64,000 nt of DNA, taken from assembly GCA_015501605.1 (NCBI GenBank), contig JADNRZ010000036.1, positions 62,001-126,000 on the forward strand, given 5' to 3'. The position numbers and the translations under genes were made by a program. Under the pieces are notes generated by a model. The model did not search any database. It saw only the letters and a program-made list of their open reading frames with translations, and was not told the DNA's origin. Positions 1-12,627 of this stretch are shown here, in pieces. The DNA comes from Panaeolus papilionaceus. Lineage: Eukaryota; Basidiomycota; Agaricomycetes; Agaricales. Within the stretch, counting starts at the first letter, position 1. Every line of letters begins with the position of its first letter.

Positions 1-1323
1 GTTTCGTAGCATCACCTGCAGCCTGCAGATGTAATAAATTAGAATTCATATAAAAAATACAAGACGAAGGCATACCATTGCAGCTGCCCAAGTCTTGAGA
101 CGGAGGGGGTTGAGCATGATGTGCTTGCTTGCAGCACTTACATAGCAATAGCCAGTTTGACCATGCTCGCCAAAATGTTGTTGGCAAGGCCACTTCTTCT
201 TGAGCTCCAGGATGAAATGTCCATGAAGCTGCGTGAGCTCACTGAAAGCCTCAACCTGGGGAACCTAGTGATATATCAGCAAGATGTTGTTGTGGGATGC
301 AAAAATAGCATACCTGGGTCCCATATGCGAGCTCTTCCTCACCACCAACTTGTGAATCGTTGACACCAGGAGGAACCTAGGATTAAATTAAGCAAATTGA
401 ACAAATAAAATGACTTAAACCACATACGATTTGCTTAATGCGAAAACCCTCCATGTCATCTACATCAATCTCAACACCGACTTGGACGTTCCTCCAATCT
501 TTCTTCTGAAGCGCCTCAAGTGCCACCCCAAATTGATGGTCATTCTGGATGGATGGAGCACCACTCTTGCCCCCACTACAGGAAGATTTAGTACATTTCG
601 GAAATGCATAGCCAAAAAAAAAATACCTTGCGCCTGTCCACCACAATTTGAAGTCTGGGCCAGAATGAGTACCAGGGCTGAAGGTCTCATGAAGACCATG
701 AATCTTCAAGAACGCCTTGATAAACTCAACACGAGAGATGGAACCCATGGAGATGGTGTCCATCTTCGTGATCTTGGCCTTCTTTGGAATCGCCTTGTTA
801 CGGCTGATTGCAGGTTGAGTCGGGGTATAGAAGAGGGTGACATTGACGAGATGTCCTGCGATGCAATAGTTTGAGCATGAATCCAAAAAAAAAGAAAAAA
901 AGAAGGAAAGCGCACCATTTTCAGTACGGTAGTGAGAATTGGTGATATTGGTCAAAACAGGTGTAACTGGGGCAGGAGGATCGGCAGGAGCAGGAGAGGG
1001 CGAGACACGAGCTGCTTGCATGTCATATTGAGCCTGGGCAATGGCATTGCCTTCAACATAGGGACGAGGTGGACGACCCACTGCGATGAGCGGATTGTTG
1101 ATCTGCTCATGGCTGAAATAGAGCATGGGAGGGTCATGGCCGCCATCTAGGATGAACAAAAACACCATCAGCATACAAAATGTCGTTGAGAGAATGATCA
1201 AAACTTACCCATCCAGCCTGGGTTGTTCAACCATGCTTCAGAGGGACGACGGGTGTTAAGAGGGATATTGGGCGGGGTTGGTGCATTGATTTCAATGCTG
1301 ATGTTATTCTGTGGGGTAGACAT
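1..1323 (-). CDS. Uncharacterised multi-exon fungal protein, 5' part (runs off left edge)
   Basis: The gene reads leftward from an ATG at 1323 (MSTPQNN...) and is open at position 1. I see seven exons separated by short GT-AG introns. The first intron has donor GTAAGT at 1208-1203 and joins ...NNPGWM to DGGHDPPMLYF; later introns fall near 910-850, 650-600, 430-372, 313-267 and 75-30. Frames join cleanly across them, so the gene looks intact as far as it is visible. The product begins with a Pro-rich segment, then a globular part (EFIKAFLKIHGL, FKLWWTGA), and a cysteine/histidine-containing segment ending CYVSAASKHIMLNPLRL. I do not recognise a named domain. The gene at 27575-28907 has the same order of motifs (a C..H...CYV...HI.L...WA..M segment), so I infer both belong to one lineage-expanded family. 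No function is assigned. Confidence 0.6.
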
Positions 1324-2583
1324 GACGCTGAATGAGATTCTGAGAAATACAACTGAGTTCTGCTCACCTTTTATCCTCTGTCCTCGTCGTGAGCCCTGCA
1401 CCCCCCAACGTTGGGCTATCAAAAGTTAAGCAGACCTGGGCAGGGTGGTCAGCAAATCGGATGGGTTGTGGGCTCAAAGTGGATGGAAACATGCCTAGAG
1501 ACCACCAACAACTCAGTTCTATCATGGCAAAGACAACGGTGGCTGCTACAGTGTCCTCGTCATCAAGGAGTAGCCATTGAAAATGAGAGAACAACTGGCC
1601 CCATGGCGCTGTAAAGAATGGAGGGGTAGGGTCAGTCCGGGTAAGAGCCGTTGAGGTACTGTTTTTCGCTGTTGAACGAGGCTATCACCAAGGTGAAGAG
1701 GTGCAGTGGTCAAGAGGTGCAGGGAGTGTGGCGGGATCATTGACAAACCTCCATCATCAGGAAAACATTTGAAACCGGGGATGTGGTTCTAGAGGTGACA
1801 GTTATGTGACAGAATGCCTTGCGATGATACTGGGATTTTTGTCTTGGTTGTGTATCACCTGCCCGAAATATATGATACCGTTCAATCCCACCCTGAGGTC
1901 GTCATTGTAGGCCAATATACTACATGGAAATTCTCATTGGATAAGATGCTCGTGATCCCAGGCTTCGATGTTGTCTATACCCCCTTATCTTAGTTTGATC
2001 TGACTGATGTATTAATTCTCAACTGTAACAAGACATGACAATGAATTATATTGTGACTACAAACAATGCTGCCTTCTGACATCACCCGATATCGACACCG
2101 CCATCAATGAACATCGTCTATGAGATAGGAGCAAGCCTGGCTCTAAAATTATAGAGGTACAGCGTGCTCCTCTTTCAATGATATTGCATGTGCAATGGCA
2201 AGACCTACTGAGATCTCCCGATCATATCATTAACATTCTTAAACGTCACCTTTAAGATAGGAGTAGGCACACCTTCACATTGTAGAGGTAAGGCCGGTTG
2301 TCTGACATGGCGTTAACGCCTTACAAGCCTGGAACCTGTCAAGTTCTACTCAGCGGTACTGGCACCTTATACGCCACGTACCAGTGAATACAGTGCGTTA
2401 TGTTAATATTATGGTTGTAGTTATTAGTGAACCGAGTGCTTGTTTTATAATCGTCGCAACATCTTGACCGACAGTTCTCATTGCTTCGACAACCACATGG
2501 TCGAACTATGCCTCGGAAGGTAATGCATAGTATCAACACAAACTCGGATCGCTCTGACAAGAATGTAGAGAAGTCGAATTTAT
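1324..2583. other. Intergenic, no gene supported
   Basis: No ORF here has family features or plausible exon structure. The right half holds an imperfect direct repeat of about 45 bp: copies near 2129-2172 and 2256-2300 share a GATAGGAG core followed by GTAGAGGTA-like sequence. The terminal inverted repeat of the neighbouring Plavaka element might lie here, but I could not identify it. Confidence 0.4.
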
Positions 2584-5500
2584 TTATAAGTCATCATATA
2601 TATCGGAGGCACAATCACTTCCCAACGACTCCAATTCTGAGTCGGAATCAACAGCTTCCATGTCTTCTTCCTCCGACTGACTGTACTCTTCCTGAACCTC
2701 CTGATCGTCTTGGACCTCCTGATCCTCTTGATCCGACCCGCGGTTCTCTGATCCATCTTCGTCAACCTGCATATTGCGATCGTCCTCAGCCCCATCTAAG
2801 CTCGATATCTGTGGGTTGGTATCGGCAGTTTCTGTAACAGGTACCTCTGAACCTGATGAGGTGGACAATTGTGAGTGCCCTATTCCTTGCCCTAAATGCC
2901 GCATAAATATGTCACGATCAACGTATCTATGAATGATAAAACCGCAACGATCAGTCATCCAAGCTATAATATGTGTTCATGAAGATGTGGCAATTGCACT
3001 TACATCCCGACATAGTATGTTTTCCAGTTATCAAACAACGCTTCGCTTGCCAAACGACGACCACAATACTCAACTGGCCGCTTAACGGGCTGTTCGGCGC
3101 TTGACTGCGGCTGAGCTTGAAGATCCCCACTGTGGAACGTTGGGATGATATGACAGCCACGGAGTACCAAACATGGGTCAAGGAAACCATAGGCGCACTT
3201 GTCGTTGTCAGTGAGAAACTGGAGTTTGGGCAGCCTGGCTTGACTTCTGCCAAAAACTTGACCTCCAACTGGCTCAAGCCAACGGACCCAAAGGAAATGC
3301 ATGGTTTGAGGCCGAAGATTTAGGGATTTTGCGCCGACGTGCTGAAATTCAACATGAAAAATCCCTAAGACGGCTGCATACCAGAAGACTGTATGTTGTG
3401 GTGTGTAATCTGGGGCTAGAGCCATGATGAATGGCCGGGAGCGTGAATTGATGATGTCGTATTCTCGACGTAGGTCATAGGTGGTGAAGTTGATTCGCAC
3501 CGTTAGATGTTCATAGATGACATTATTCCTGATCTTAACTGAATCTCTGTCTTGTTCTGTGAAGTTCTCCAACTGTGGCGTGACACGAGATAGTATATGT
3601 TCTTGTAACTTGAGAACAAAATTCTGATGATGATCAATGTTAGTCAAAGTCGACAGCTGAAATTACACGACTTTACCTTGACTGATGGTGCTTCGGAGTT
3701 GCCTCCTACAAACTCAAAAAGTGAAATGGGCATGTCATGGGATTCCGATATCATGAAGCGCTCTTGCAATTTTGCCTTCGTCCTAATGTCTTCAGCATCT
3801 TCCCAGTGCTCATCTGCACGAAATACACCCTGTCGGTCGTGCTTCCTTCCAACTTGGCCCATTGCGTCCTTTTTGTTGGTTGTAGAGTAATGTGCCTTGA
3901 CCACGCGATGCTGATTCTCGCCCTACGCAATTTCTGGTCACTAGGGTCTGTGAGTGCTTAAATAGGATAAAATATCTTACCAGCTGCGTCGAGTATGAAT
4001 CTGAAGTACCGAAAAGGCGGACATGTTCAGCATAGTCGCCTAAGAAGTGCATTTTGATTGTTTGAAGATTCAATGTCTTAGCTCGTCGGCTGTTCCTGTT
4101 CCTGGATTCGGGTGCTTCACCTGTCAAAGTTCAACGCTGTTGTAGGATGTATCAGACAAGCTAAAGTCTCACTATTAGTTATCACTTCTTGACCAGGTGC
4201 ACCTACAGAGGCTGCTATTTCTCGTCTGACACGTGCAGCAGCTTCTTTCGGGAGCTCGAGTGTCGTGAAATGAGCGCAGGTTGTATCTCTGAACTCTCTC
4301 AGAGCTTTACCTAGTTCTGTCGTAACTTCCTCGAGAAGATGAAGAGTTTTTTCTGTTTGCATACGAAGCTTGGCAAGTGCGTGCCATTCCGCCATTCGAT
4401 ATAAAAGTTCCATGAGCCTTTGGTTGTGGGGCTCCTCCAAGAGACCTCCAAATGCAGGAATTGAACACTAAGATCACGACTTAAAGCGTAAGGCACAGAA
4501 GGGCACGATAGATAGAAAGATCACGCACCTGCAGGAGATCTTCAAAATCTCGAGCTGCCATTTTCTTCATTTCGGAGCAGTTTGCAGCAAATTTTCGAAT
4601 CGTACCGTTGCTGAAGGTTGGAATACAGGCAAACCTAATTGTAGTAAGCAAATACTAAAGAATATATATAACCATGGATTGTCATACCGATGATCTAGCT
4701 CAAGTACAAGATTATCTGAGCCACTTCCCGCTGCGTACAGCAGCCTTATAAGGTGTGTGAAAAGTGTCTTCCAGACGCCTAATTCGAACTCGTGGAGCAA
4801 GTCTACAACAAGCATTTTTGAAGGATCACATTCAGATCCAAGCCGATCTACAAATGCATTCTAACCATTGTGAGACACTGATACTACTGAAGACAAGTGC
4901 TAAATGTACTTACTATTGTTGGGACACCAGAGAAATCTTTCAGAAGTGCTTCCACATTTGACCCAGTGATCGGTTTTGCTTTCTTATAAATCAAGGCGCG
5001 GGCCTTTTTAACCTTGACAGCTTGATAAGTGCGACGTTGTTGTCGGGTCTCTTTATCGCTCTGCGTTCCAAGCTGGTCGAGGTGTTCAGACCTGACAAGG
5101 CAACGAGGGCACGGACAGATACCCTTGTCTCGGATTGTTGCTAAAAGGACCCTTAACAAGAACAGATCAGATATTAATGGTTGATAAAACTTGTGGATAG
5201 TACTTCTCAGGGTAGTCGGCTGAGTAGGTAAACAGTCTGGGAAATATCCGACGTTCAATCCCATCAAGGCACTTGATTACAATCCTGTATTTGTAGGCGT
5301 GAACGAAATCATCATCAAGCAAGGCCTTCCAAACCTCTTGTAGGAGTTCGCGTTTGCAATACGTAAGGATCTGCGTCTTTTGAGTCCTCCACTTCGGATG
5401 AAAACCTTGGACAAACTGCTTGAATGTATCTGGTAACCGAATAGAATGTTAACAAACAATGCTTCGTGCCTATTTTCTGCCTATTTTCAAGCACTCACCG

Positions 5501-6369
5501 AAGGAATATAGGCAAGATGGTGTATACCACCTGAATCAGGCTGCGAGCGAATATACTTGGACAAGTTACCTAGCATCAGATAAATTGGCCATGCCTTCGT
5601 GTTGCCGAAATCTGTTAGATGTGTTGCATCGGAGGAGAACATTAGAGCAGCGACAACTTTCTCTCTGCGGCAGGTGGGATCGTTCGGGTCAGGTGGTGAC
5701 TTATGATAAACCCTGTCGGCTTCTTGCAGGAATGCGTCGGAGTTGTAAAGTTCCCCATATATTCTTTCACCATTGCCAGTTGTGGGACACTTGTGGAAAA
5801 GTTTGAAAGGCATGTAGTGGAGGAGGTGAGCGAGAGGGCCAGTAAAGGCCTCCTTGATCGTGTCCAAAATACTTCGGCAGAGAAAACCCTCCACAGGGAA
5901 GGGAACAGGGGCCACGTTTTGTCGCCCAGACGGGACATGTATATGAAGGGCCCGTTTCAAAAATCCGCTGTAAACATCGGATTTCGATATTTCTCTGTCC
6001 AAACGTTGATTCTCTTGATGAGCATCAAATCCCACCAGATGATGGATCTGGAATGTCGGTGAGAGGATGACATCGTTGACAAAGCTTGTGAGTTCTGATT
6101 CCGATTTTGTGACACGGCCGTTGTTAAGCCATTTCATTGCAGCATAGATGGTAGAGTTGGAAAATGGCCAATGGGTTGGGTGTGTGTGGCTAGGGATGTG
6201 TGCTTTTGTAGGGGTTTTTCTTCCCAGATCTTCAAGCGTTAAAAGTGAATCTGGGTCCACAGTGGGTCTGTTGAGGTATTCCCGCCACACTCCAAAACTG
6301 TCAAGGGCAGTTACCAGACGATCTCGTACAATTAAAAGCACTCTTTTGACTTGCGGTGCGTCAATGAAG

Positions 6370-6374
6370 GCTGT
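6370..6374. repeat. Target-site duplication GCTGT, left copy
   Basis: GCTGT directly precedes the 5' LTR and is repeated at 12628-12632 directly after the 3' LTR. A 5-bp duplication is usual for Ty3/gypsy integrases and fixes the element ends. Confidence 0.93.
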
Positions 6375-6779
6375 TGTCAGGGGATCTCCTGCTACCTCCT
6401 ATTCCTTTCCTTATTACCATCTCTCTGTCTCTCCTTTCTCCATTTCCTTTGCTCTATCTCATTATCTGGACATATCATGGACTCATAGATATTATATTAC
6501 ACTCTCCTTTAGTTGCCATTCATTCATTATTTAGTTGTTGCCACTGTTCCATAGTCATTCCTTTGTGTTTCCCTTTGTTTGTTTCCAAAGGCATTGTTTG
6601 GCATCAAGGCTGATGCCAATGCCAGCTCATCACTTAAATAGCTGTTTCACCTGGGTTTGATCCTTTACCTCTTTCTCTTTGGATCTCCCCCAGGTGAGCC
6701 TACTTCCTGTATTTATGTAGAGCTGATATATATCTTTGGATCTCCCCCAGGACTTGTGTGTGTCTGAGGTGCCCTTACA
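6375..6779 (+). repeat. 5' LTR of copy 1 (405 bp)
   Basis: Starts TGTCAGG and ends CCCTTACA, matching 12223-12627 base for base as far as I can compare. It contains a TATA-like box (TTAAATA, 6634-6640) and, near its 3' end, two GGATCTCCCCCAGG sequences at about 6680-6694 and 6738-6751. Confidence 0.93.
6634..6676 (+). promoter_or_regulatory. LTR TATA-like box and inferred transcript start
   Basis: TTAAATA at 6634-6640 lies about 30 bp upstream of ACCTCTTTCT (6667-6676). The latter is the exact reverse complement of the sequence found 2 nt after the LTR (6782-6791). The spacing is what a TATA-driven start at about 6667 would give. This is inferred from sequence, not from mapped RNA ends. Confidence 0.5.
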
Positions 6780-6781
6780 GT

Positions 6782-6791
6782 AGAAAGAGGT
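6782..6791 (+). other. Putative self-priming primer-binding site
   Basis: AGAAAGAGGT starts 2 nt after the LTR terminus. It does not look like the complement of a tRNA 3' end. It is instead a perfect 10-nt complement to 6667-6676 inside the LTR, the predicted RNA 5' end. This is the arrangement known from the Tf1 self-priming group of Ty3/gypsy elements, where the RNA 5' end folds back and primes reverse transcription. Confidence 0.6.
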
Positions 6792-6909
6792 CACCTTGGA
6801 GACTGAGACTGCATACAGTCTGTTACATCCTCTGTTCTGCTTCTTCTGTTCAGCTGCATTATAGACTCTGTGCTTTCTCCCTCTCCTCTCTTCTCCCTGT
6901 CTGGCAACC

Positions 6910-9900
6910 ATGGATCTCCATACTTCACCACCTCCAGCTGCTTCTGTCTCTCTGTCTCAGTTGCCTTCCCTGGAAGACCAGGTATCCTCCATGCTTGCTC
7001 AGCAGGAATCCCAACAGGTAGCTATCTCCCACTTGAGGTCTTCTGTTCTTTCCTTGCTTCATTATTTTTCTTCTACCTTTAATCCTCCTTCTTCCCTTTC
7101 CCTTTCTCTTTCTTCTTCCTCCCCTTCTTCCTCTCCTGTTTCTTCTACTTTTCCCCCACTCCCTTCCCACTCTGTTGGACAGCTGACAGATGGGATACTA
7201 CACTCTTTAAACCATGGAACTGTAGATAGAAACTTTTCCCCTTCTTCTTCTTTCCCTTTACCTAGTGTAAACATGGAACAATCTTCACCTTCTCCTCACC
7301 CTCTTTCTTCTTCTCATTTTATTAGTGTACCTATGGAACATTCTTCTTCTTCTTCTTCTTCTTCTAGTAGTAGTCTTCCTCTTCCCCCCACTTCTATTCG
7401 GTCATCCAATAGAGTGGATCCTCCCCTCCCCACTGTCTCTTCTGGTTGCCCCAGTGGAATAGTGTCTTCCCCTCTCCTCACTGCCTCTTCTGGTTATCCT
7501 AGTGGAGTAGTGCATCCCTCTGCCCCTTCTTCTCATTGTCTTGGGACTCCTTTGATGATTGCAGAAAAGGTTAGGCCAGCTCCTCCTCCCTGGTATGATG
7601 GTGATCGTCTCAAGGGCAAAGCCTTCTACAACTCTCTCATGGGATACTTTAGACTTCGTCCAGATCTCTTTCCTGACGAGTCTACCATGATTAGTTGGGC
7701 CCTCACGTTCATGTCTGCTGGTCGAGCTGCTCTATGGTCCTGCAGGATCTTTGAGCTCATTGAGGAAGGTTCCTCCCTTACGCAACTTGGGATCACTTTG
7801 CTGAAGACTTTCGCAAAGAGTTCTTCCCCTTGTGTGAGCAGGAAACTGCTGCCCTCATCTTGGAAGGTACCTCCTACTTCCAAGGGGATCGTTCTGTTGA
7901 CGATTATGTCGACTCCTTCCGTGACCTTGTTGCTGAAGCTGGCTACTCTGACCCCTCCTACATCGTGGTCAAGTTCCGTTGTGGCCTCCACCCCTCCATC
8001 ACTGATCATCTCAGTAAGCAGGTAGCTTCACATCCAGCTCATAACGATCCCTCTGGCTGGTATGAATTGGCCCGCCTTGTTGCTCTCAACTTGGCTGCTA
8101 ATGACACCTTCCATCCGCAGCCTCCTCCTCCTGTGCCTAGCCCACTCTCTTCTCTTCCTCCTTCCTTCTCACATTTCCTTGACCCCTCCCCTGGTCCTTT
8201 GTCTATTCGCACCACTCATGCCCCCTTACGAAAGCCTGTGACAAGTGAAGTCTCTGTGCAAACGCCCGCACAAACTCCACCCTGTCCCAAAGTCATCCTC
8301 AACTCTCGTAATCGGTATGCTCCTCTGGTTGATGAGACTCCATCTCTCCCAGATGAAGACAAGGTTCCCTCCTCTCCATCCTCCCTCCATGATCCTTCTG
8401 CTCCGCCCCGCCTACCTCGTTGCTCCAAATGGGAATGTCGTCGCCTTCCATCCTCGTGCACCATCTCTTCTCTTGCACCTGGACCTAACTCCCTTCACCT
8501 GAAGGTTGAGATAGAAACCACCGACTCCCATGAGGCTCAATCTGTCAAGGCCTTGCTCGACACCGGCGCTACTGGTCTGTTCATCGATCAAGAGTACGTC
8601 AAGTCCAACCGAATTGCCACCAGGAAGCTCAGCCGCCCCATCCCTGTTCGTAACGTGGATGGAACGCTCAACGAGTCTGGTTCAATTACTGAGGTGGTTG
8701 ACTTGATCCTCCGGTACAATGGCCACACAGAATGCGCACTCTTCTGTGTCACTGGCTTAGGAAAGCAGAAGCTGATCATTGGATACACTTGGTTCAGGGA
8801 TCACAATCCTGAAGTCAATTGGGAAACTGGAGAAGTCAAGATGTCTCGTTGCAAGCCTAGCAGTCGATGCTTTGGTTGCAAGAAGGAACTCAATGAGGAA
8901 AAGAAGGCTGCTCGTAAGGAAGAAGCCAAGGTGAATGCCTGCCGCTCTGGTCCTGCCCCCTCTCTCACCCCTGAAGAGTCTTCCCCTGAAGATTCTGATG
9001 ATCTCAAGTCCTCTGATCTGCCATTTGATCTTGAGGAAGGTGATCGTGTCTGGGTTTCTGGCTTACTCCCCGAGGAAGCTGAAGAGCATATCAACGCTAC
9101 TTCAACCATCAGTCAACGCCTGGCTGAAGGTTTCTTGTGTAACTCTGCTCCTCAACCAGAACAGACCACTCTCCCTTCCTCACCTCATGGTCCAGTCCCT
9201 GACTATCAGAGTCTCTTCCATCGTGTCTTCTCTGAAGCTGAGTTTCTTAAGCTTCCTGAGAGAAGACCTTGGGATCATGCAATTGAGCTCATTCCTGGAG
9301 CCCAACCCAAGGGATGCAAGGTTTACCCATTAAACCCTGCAGAACGTGAAGAGGTTGAGCACTTCCTTGCTGAGAACGAGGCTCAGGGAAAGATTCGCCG
9401 CTCCAAGTCCCCCATGGCATCACCAGTCTTCTTTGTGAAGAAAAAGGATGGCTCCCTTCGTCTGGTCCAGGACTATCGCATGCTCAACGATATGACTGTG
9501 AAGAACAAGTACCCTCTCCCTCTCATCTCTGACCTTATCAACCAACTTCGTGGTGCGCGCTACTTCACCAAGCTTGACATTCGTTGGGGTTTCAACAATG
9601 TCCGCATCAAAGAAGGAGATGAGTGGAAGGCTGCTTTTCGCACTCACAGAGGTCTCTTTGAACCTCTTGTCATGTTCTTTGGTCTCACCAACAGTCCTGC
9701 CACCTTCCAAACCATGATGAACGAGATCTTCCAAGATATGATCTCTGAAGGTGTGGTTGTGGTATACCTGGATGACATCCTGATCTTCACCAAGGATATT
9801 CCTGAGCATCGAGAGGTCACTCATAGGGTCCTGAAGCGTCTAGAGGAACATGGTCTCTGCCTCCGCCTGGAGAAATGTGAGTTTGAGAAGACACGCATTG

Positions 9901-12211
9901 AGTACCTTGGGCTTATTGTTGCTGAGAACCGAGTCGAGATGGATCCTGTCAAAGTTGCTGGAGTTGCTCAATGGCCCACCCCCACCAATAGGAAAGAAGT
10001 CCAATCTTTCCTGGGTTTTGCCAACTTCTATCGACAGTTCATCAAGGACTTCTCTCATCATGCACGTCCCCTCTTTGACCTTACCAAGAGCTCCACTGAG
10101 TTTTCCTGGTCTCCTGCTGCCGCTACTGCCTTCCAGTCCATCAAGGATGCTGTCACCTCTTCCCCTGTCCTTGCCGCTCCCAATGATGATCTCCCTTTCC
10201 GGCTTGAAGCTGACTCTTCAGACTTCGCCACTGGTGCTGTACTCTCCCAGCAGTCTCCAGAAGATGGAAAGTGGCATCCCATTGCTTTCTTCTCCAAGTC
10301 ACTCTCTCCTGTCGAAAGGAACTATGAGATTCATGACAAGGAAATGCTTGCAATCATTCGAGCCTTGCAGGAATGGAGACACTTCCTTGAGGGTGCCCAC
10401 CACAAGTTTGAGATCTGGACTGACCACAAGAACTTGGAGTACTTCATGTTGTCTCAGAACCTCAACCGCAGGCAAGCCCGCTGGTCTCTCACTCTGGCGC
10501 GCTTTGACTTTGTCATGCAGCACAAGGCAGGAGCTACTATGGGAAAAGCAGATGCCCTCTCACGTCGGTCTGACCATGGTTCTAGTGAACGTGACAACCA
10601 GAACATCACCCTCCTCACCCCAGGGATGTTTGCAGTTCGTGCACTAGAAGGTCTGGAATTTGTTGGACAGGAACACTCTCTGGTTTGTGAGATCCGTCGA
10701 CATTCCAAGGAGGCCTCTGATCTTGAGGACACTGTGGCCAAGGCAGTCAAGGCGCTCAGAAAGACTGGATCTCAGTCTCTTCGCTCCTCAGAGTGGGATG
10801 AAGCTGATGGTCTTATCTACTTCTGTGGCAAGCTCTATGTCCTCCAAGTGGTGATCTTCGTCGTCGTATTGTGGCTCTCTGTCATGACTCCACTCTTGCT
10901 GGACACCCTGGACGTTGGAAGACCTTGGAGCTTGTGTCTAGGAACTACTGGTGGCCATGCATGTCTAAGTTCATTGGACTCTACACCAGCACCTGTGACA
11001 TGTGTCTTAGGACCAAGACCATCAGGCAGTGACCCCTTGGAGAGCTTGAGCCCCTTGCCGTTCCTGACTGCTGTTGGGACCATATCAGTGTGGACTTCAT
11101 TGTCGAGCTTCCTGAGTCCAATGGTTATGATGCCATCATGGTTGTTGTTGACTCCCTTTCCAAACGCGCCCACTTCACCGCTACCACTACCACTGTCTCT
11201 GCCCTAGGCACTGCCCGCATGTATCGTGACCATATCTGGAAACTCCATGGCCTCCCATCCAAGGTAGTCTCTGATCGCGGTCCACAGTTCATTGCAGAGT
11301 TCACTACTGAACTCTACAGGCTGCTTGGGATTGAGCCAGCTCGTAGCACTGCCTATCACCCTCAAACTGATGGGCAGACTGAGCGTGTCAACCAGGAGTT
11401 GGAACAATACCTCAGGCTCTACATCTCTGAGCGACAGGACGACTGGTACGACATCCTTCCCATGGCTGAGTTTGCCTACAACAACCATGTCCACTCCTCC
11501 ACCCAGCAGACTCCCTTCCTTCTAGACTCTGGTCAACATCCTCGCATGGGCTTTGAACCTCTTCCTCCCTCCCGGATGGAAACTGTGAATGAGTTCACTG
11601 ATAGGATGAAGACTGCTCTTGAGGAAGCTCGTGCTGCCTTAGCAGCTGCTAAGGAGGACATGGCTAGGTACTACAACCGGCGTCGCACCAAGGCTCCTGA
11701 GATCAAGCCTGGAGATCGTGTCTACCTTGATGCTTCAGACATCCAAACCACTCGGCCATCCAAGAAGCTCTCCCACAAGCAAGTTGGTCCTTACCCAGTC
11801 ATTTCTAGTGTTGGAAAGAATGCCTACCGTCTTCAGCTTCCTAAATCCCTCTCCCGCATCCATCCAGTCTTCCATGTTGTCAGACTCACTCCTGCTCCTT
11901 ATGACCCCATCTCTGGTCGAAGAGCCAAGCTACCCCCACCTCCTGTGCTTGTTGACAATGTTGAAGAGTTTGTTGTGGAGAAGATTTTGAACAGCAAGTT
12001 CATCAGAGGCAAACTCCGATACCTGATCAAATGGGAAGGATACGATGCTGGTTGGAATTCTTGGGAACCAGCTGGCGATGTCCATGCTCCTCACCTCATC
12101 AGGGACTTCTATGCAGAGAATCCTAAGGCTCCAAAGGTTATCAGGACCACTTATACTCACATTCCTTATAAACAGACTGGACTTCATGCTTCGAGGGCAA
12201 AGCAATCCTAG
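6910..12211 (+). pseudogene. Ty3/gypsy gag-pol polyprotein with chromodomain (broken)
   Basis: The ATG at 6910 lies in a good context (CAACCATGG). Order of domains: a Ser-rich gag N-terminus, gag core (DDYVDSFRDLVAEAGY), aspartic protease with ALLDTGATGLFID near 8555, reverse transcriptase with YLDDILIF near 9760, RNase H (EADSSDFATGAVL; WTDHKNLEYF), integrase with an HHCC finger (CHDSTLAGHPG...CDMCLRTK), catalytic core (VDFIVELPES, SDRGPQF, QTDGQTERVNQE), and a C-terminal chromodomain (YLIKWEGYDAGWNSWEP) before the stop at 12209-12211. Breaks: a frameshift in gag at about 7785-7790, a one-base loss at about 10840 just before the integrase finger, and TGA at 11030-11032 where relatives have Arg (CGA to TGA). 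All catalytic motifs I looked for are still present, so decay is recent. The gag break lacks a recognisable slippery site, so I read it as a mutation. Confidence 0.9.
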
Positions 12212-12220
12212 AGGGGGGGT
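12211..12220 (+). other. Polypurine tract
   Basis: A purine run containing seven G residues lies between the pol stop codon and the TGTCAGG start of the 3' LTR. It is the expected plus-strand primer site. Confidence 0.75.
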
Positions 12221-12222
12221 AA

Positions 12223-12627
12223 TGTCAGGGGATCTCCTGCTACCTCCTATTCCTTTCCTTATTACCATCTCTCTGTCTCTCCTTTCTCCATTTCCTTTGC
12301 TCTATCTCATTATCTGGACATATCATGGACTCATAGATATTATATTACACTCTCCTTTAGTTGCCATTCATTCATTATTTAGTTGTTGCCACTGTTCCAT
12401 AGTCATTCCTTTGTGTTTCCCTTTGTTTGTTTCCAAAGGCATTGTTTGGCATCAAGGCTGATGCCAATGCCAGCTCATCACTTAAATAGCTGTTTCACCT
12501 GGGTTTGATCCTTTACCTCTTTCTCTTTGGATCTCCCCCAGGTGAGCCTACTTCCTGTATTTATGTAGAGCTGATATATATCTTTGGATCTCCCCCAGGA
12601 CTTGTGTGTGTCTGAGGTGCCCTTACA
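12223..12627 (+). repeat. 3' LTR of copy 1 (405 bp)
   Basis: Same sequence and length as 6375-6779, followed by the GCTGT target duplication at 12628-12632. Confidence 0.93.

Larger units (their letters stand above)
6375..12627 (+). mobile_element. Full-length Ty3/gypsy chromodomain LTR retrotransposon (copy 1)
   Basis: The element is 6,253 bp. It has two 405-bp LTRs beginning TGTCAGGGG and ending CCCTTACA, a 5-bp target duplication GCTGT, a G-rich polypurine tract before the 3' LTR, and a gag-pol region ending in a chromodomain. By eye the two LTRs are identical over their full length, which indicates a recent insertion. It lies in the Plavaka transposase gene, antisense to it. A second copy of the same family begins at 61185. 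The coding region carries two frameshifts and one stop, so this copy could only have moved with enzymes supplied in trans, or it was mutated after insertion. Confidence 0.95.

Noticed and set aside
7780..7800. Programmed -1 frameshift between two halves of gag-pol
   Set aside because: The break is in the middle of gag, not between gag and pol, and there is no heptameric slippery sequence; a simple indel explains it better.
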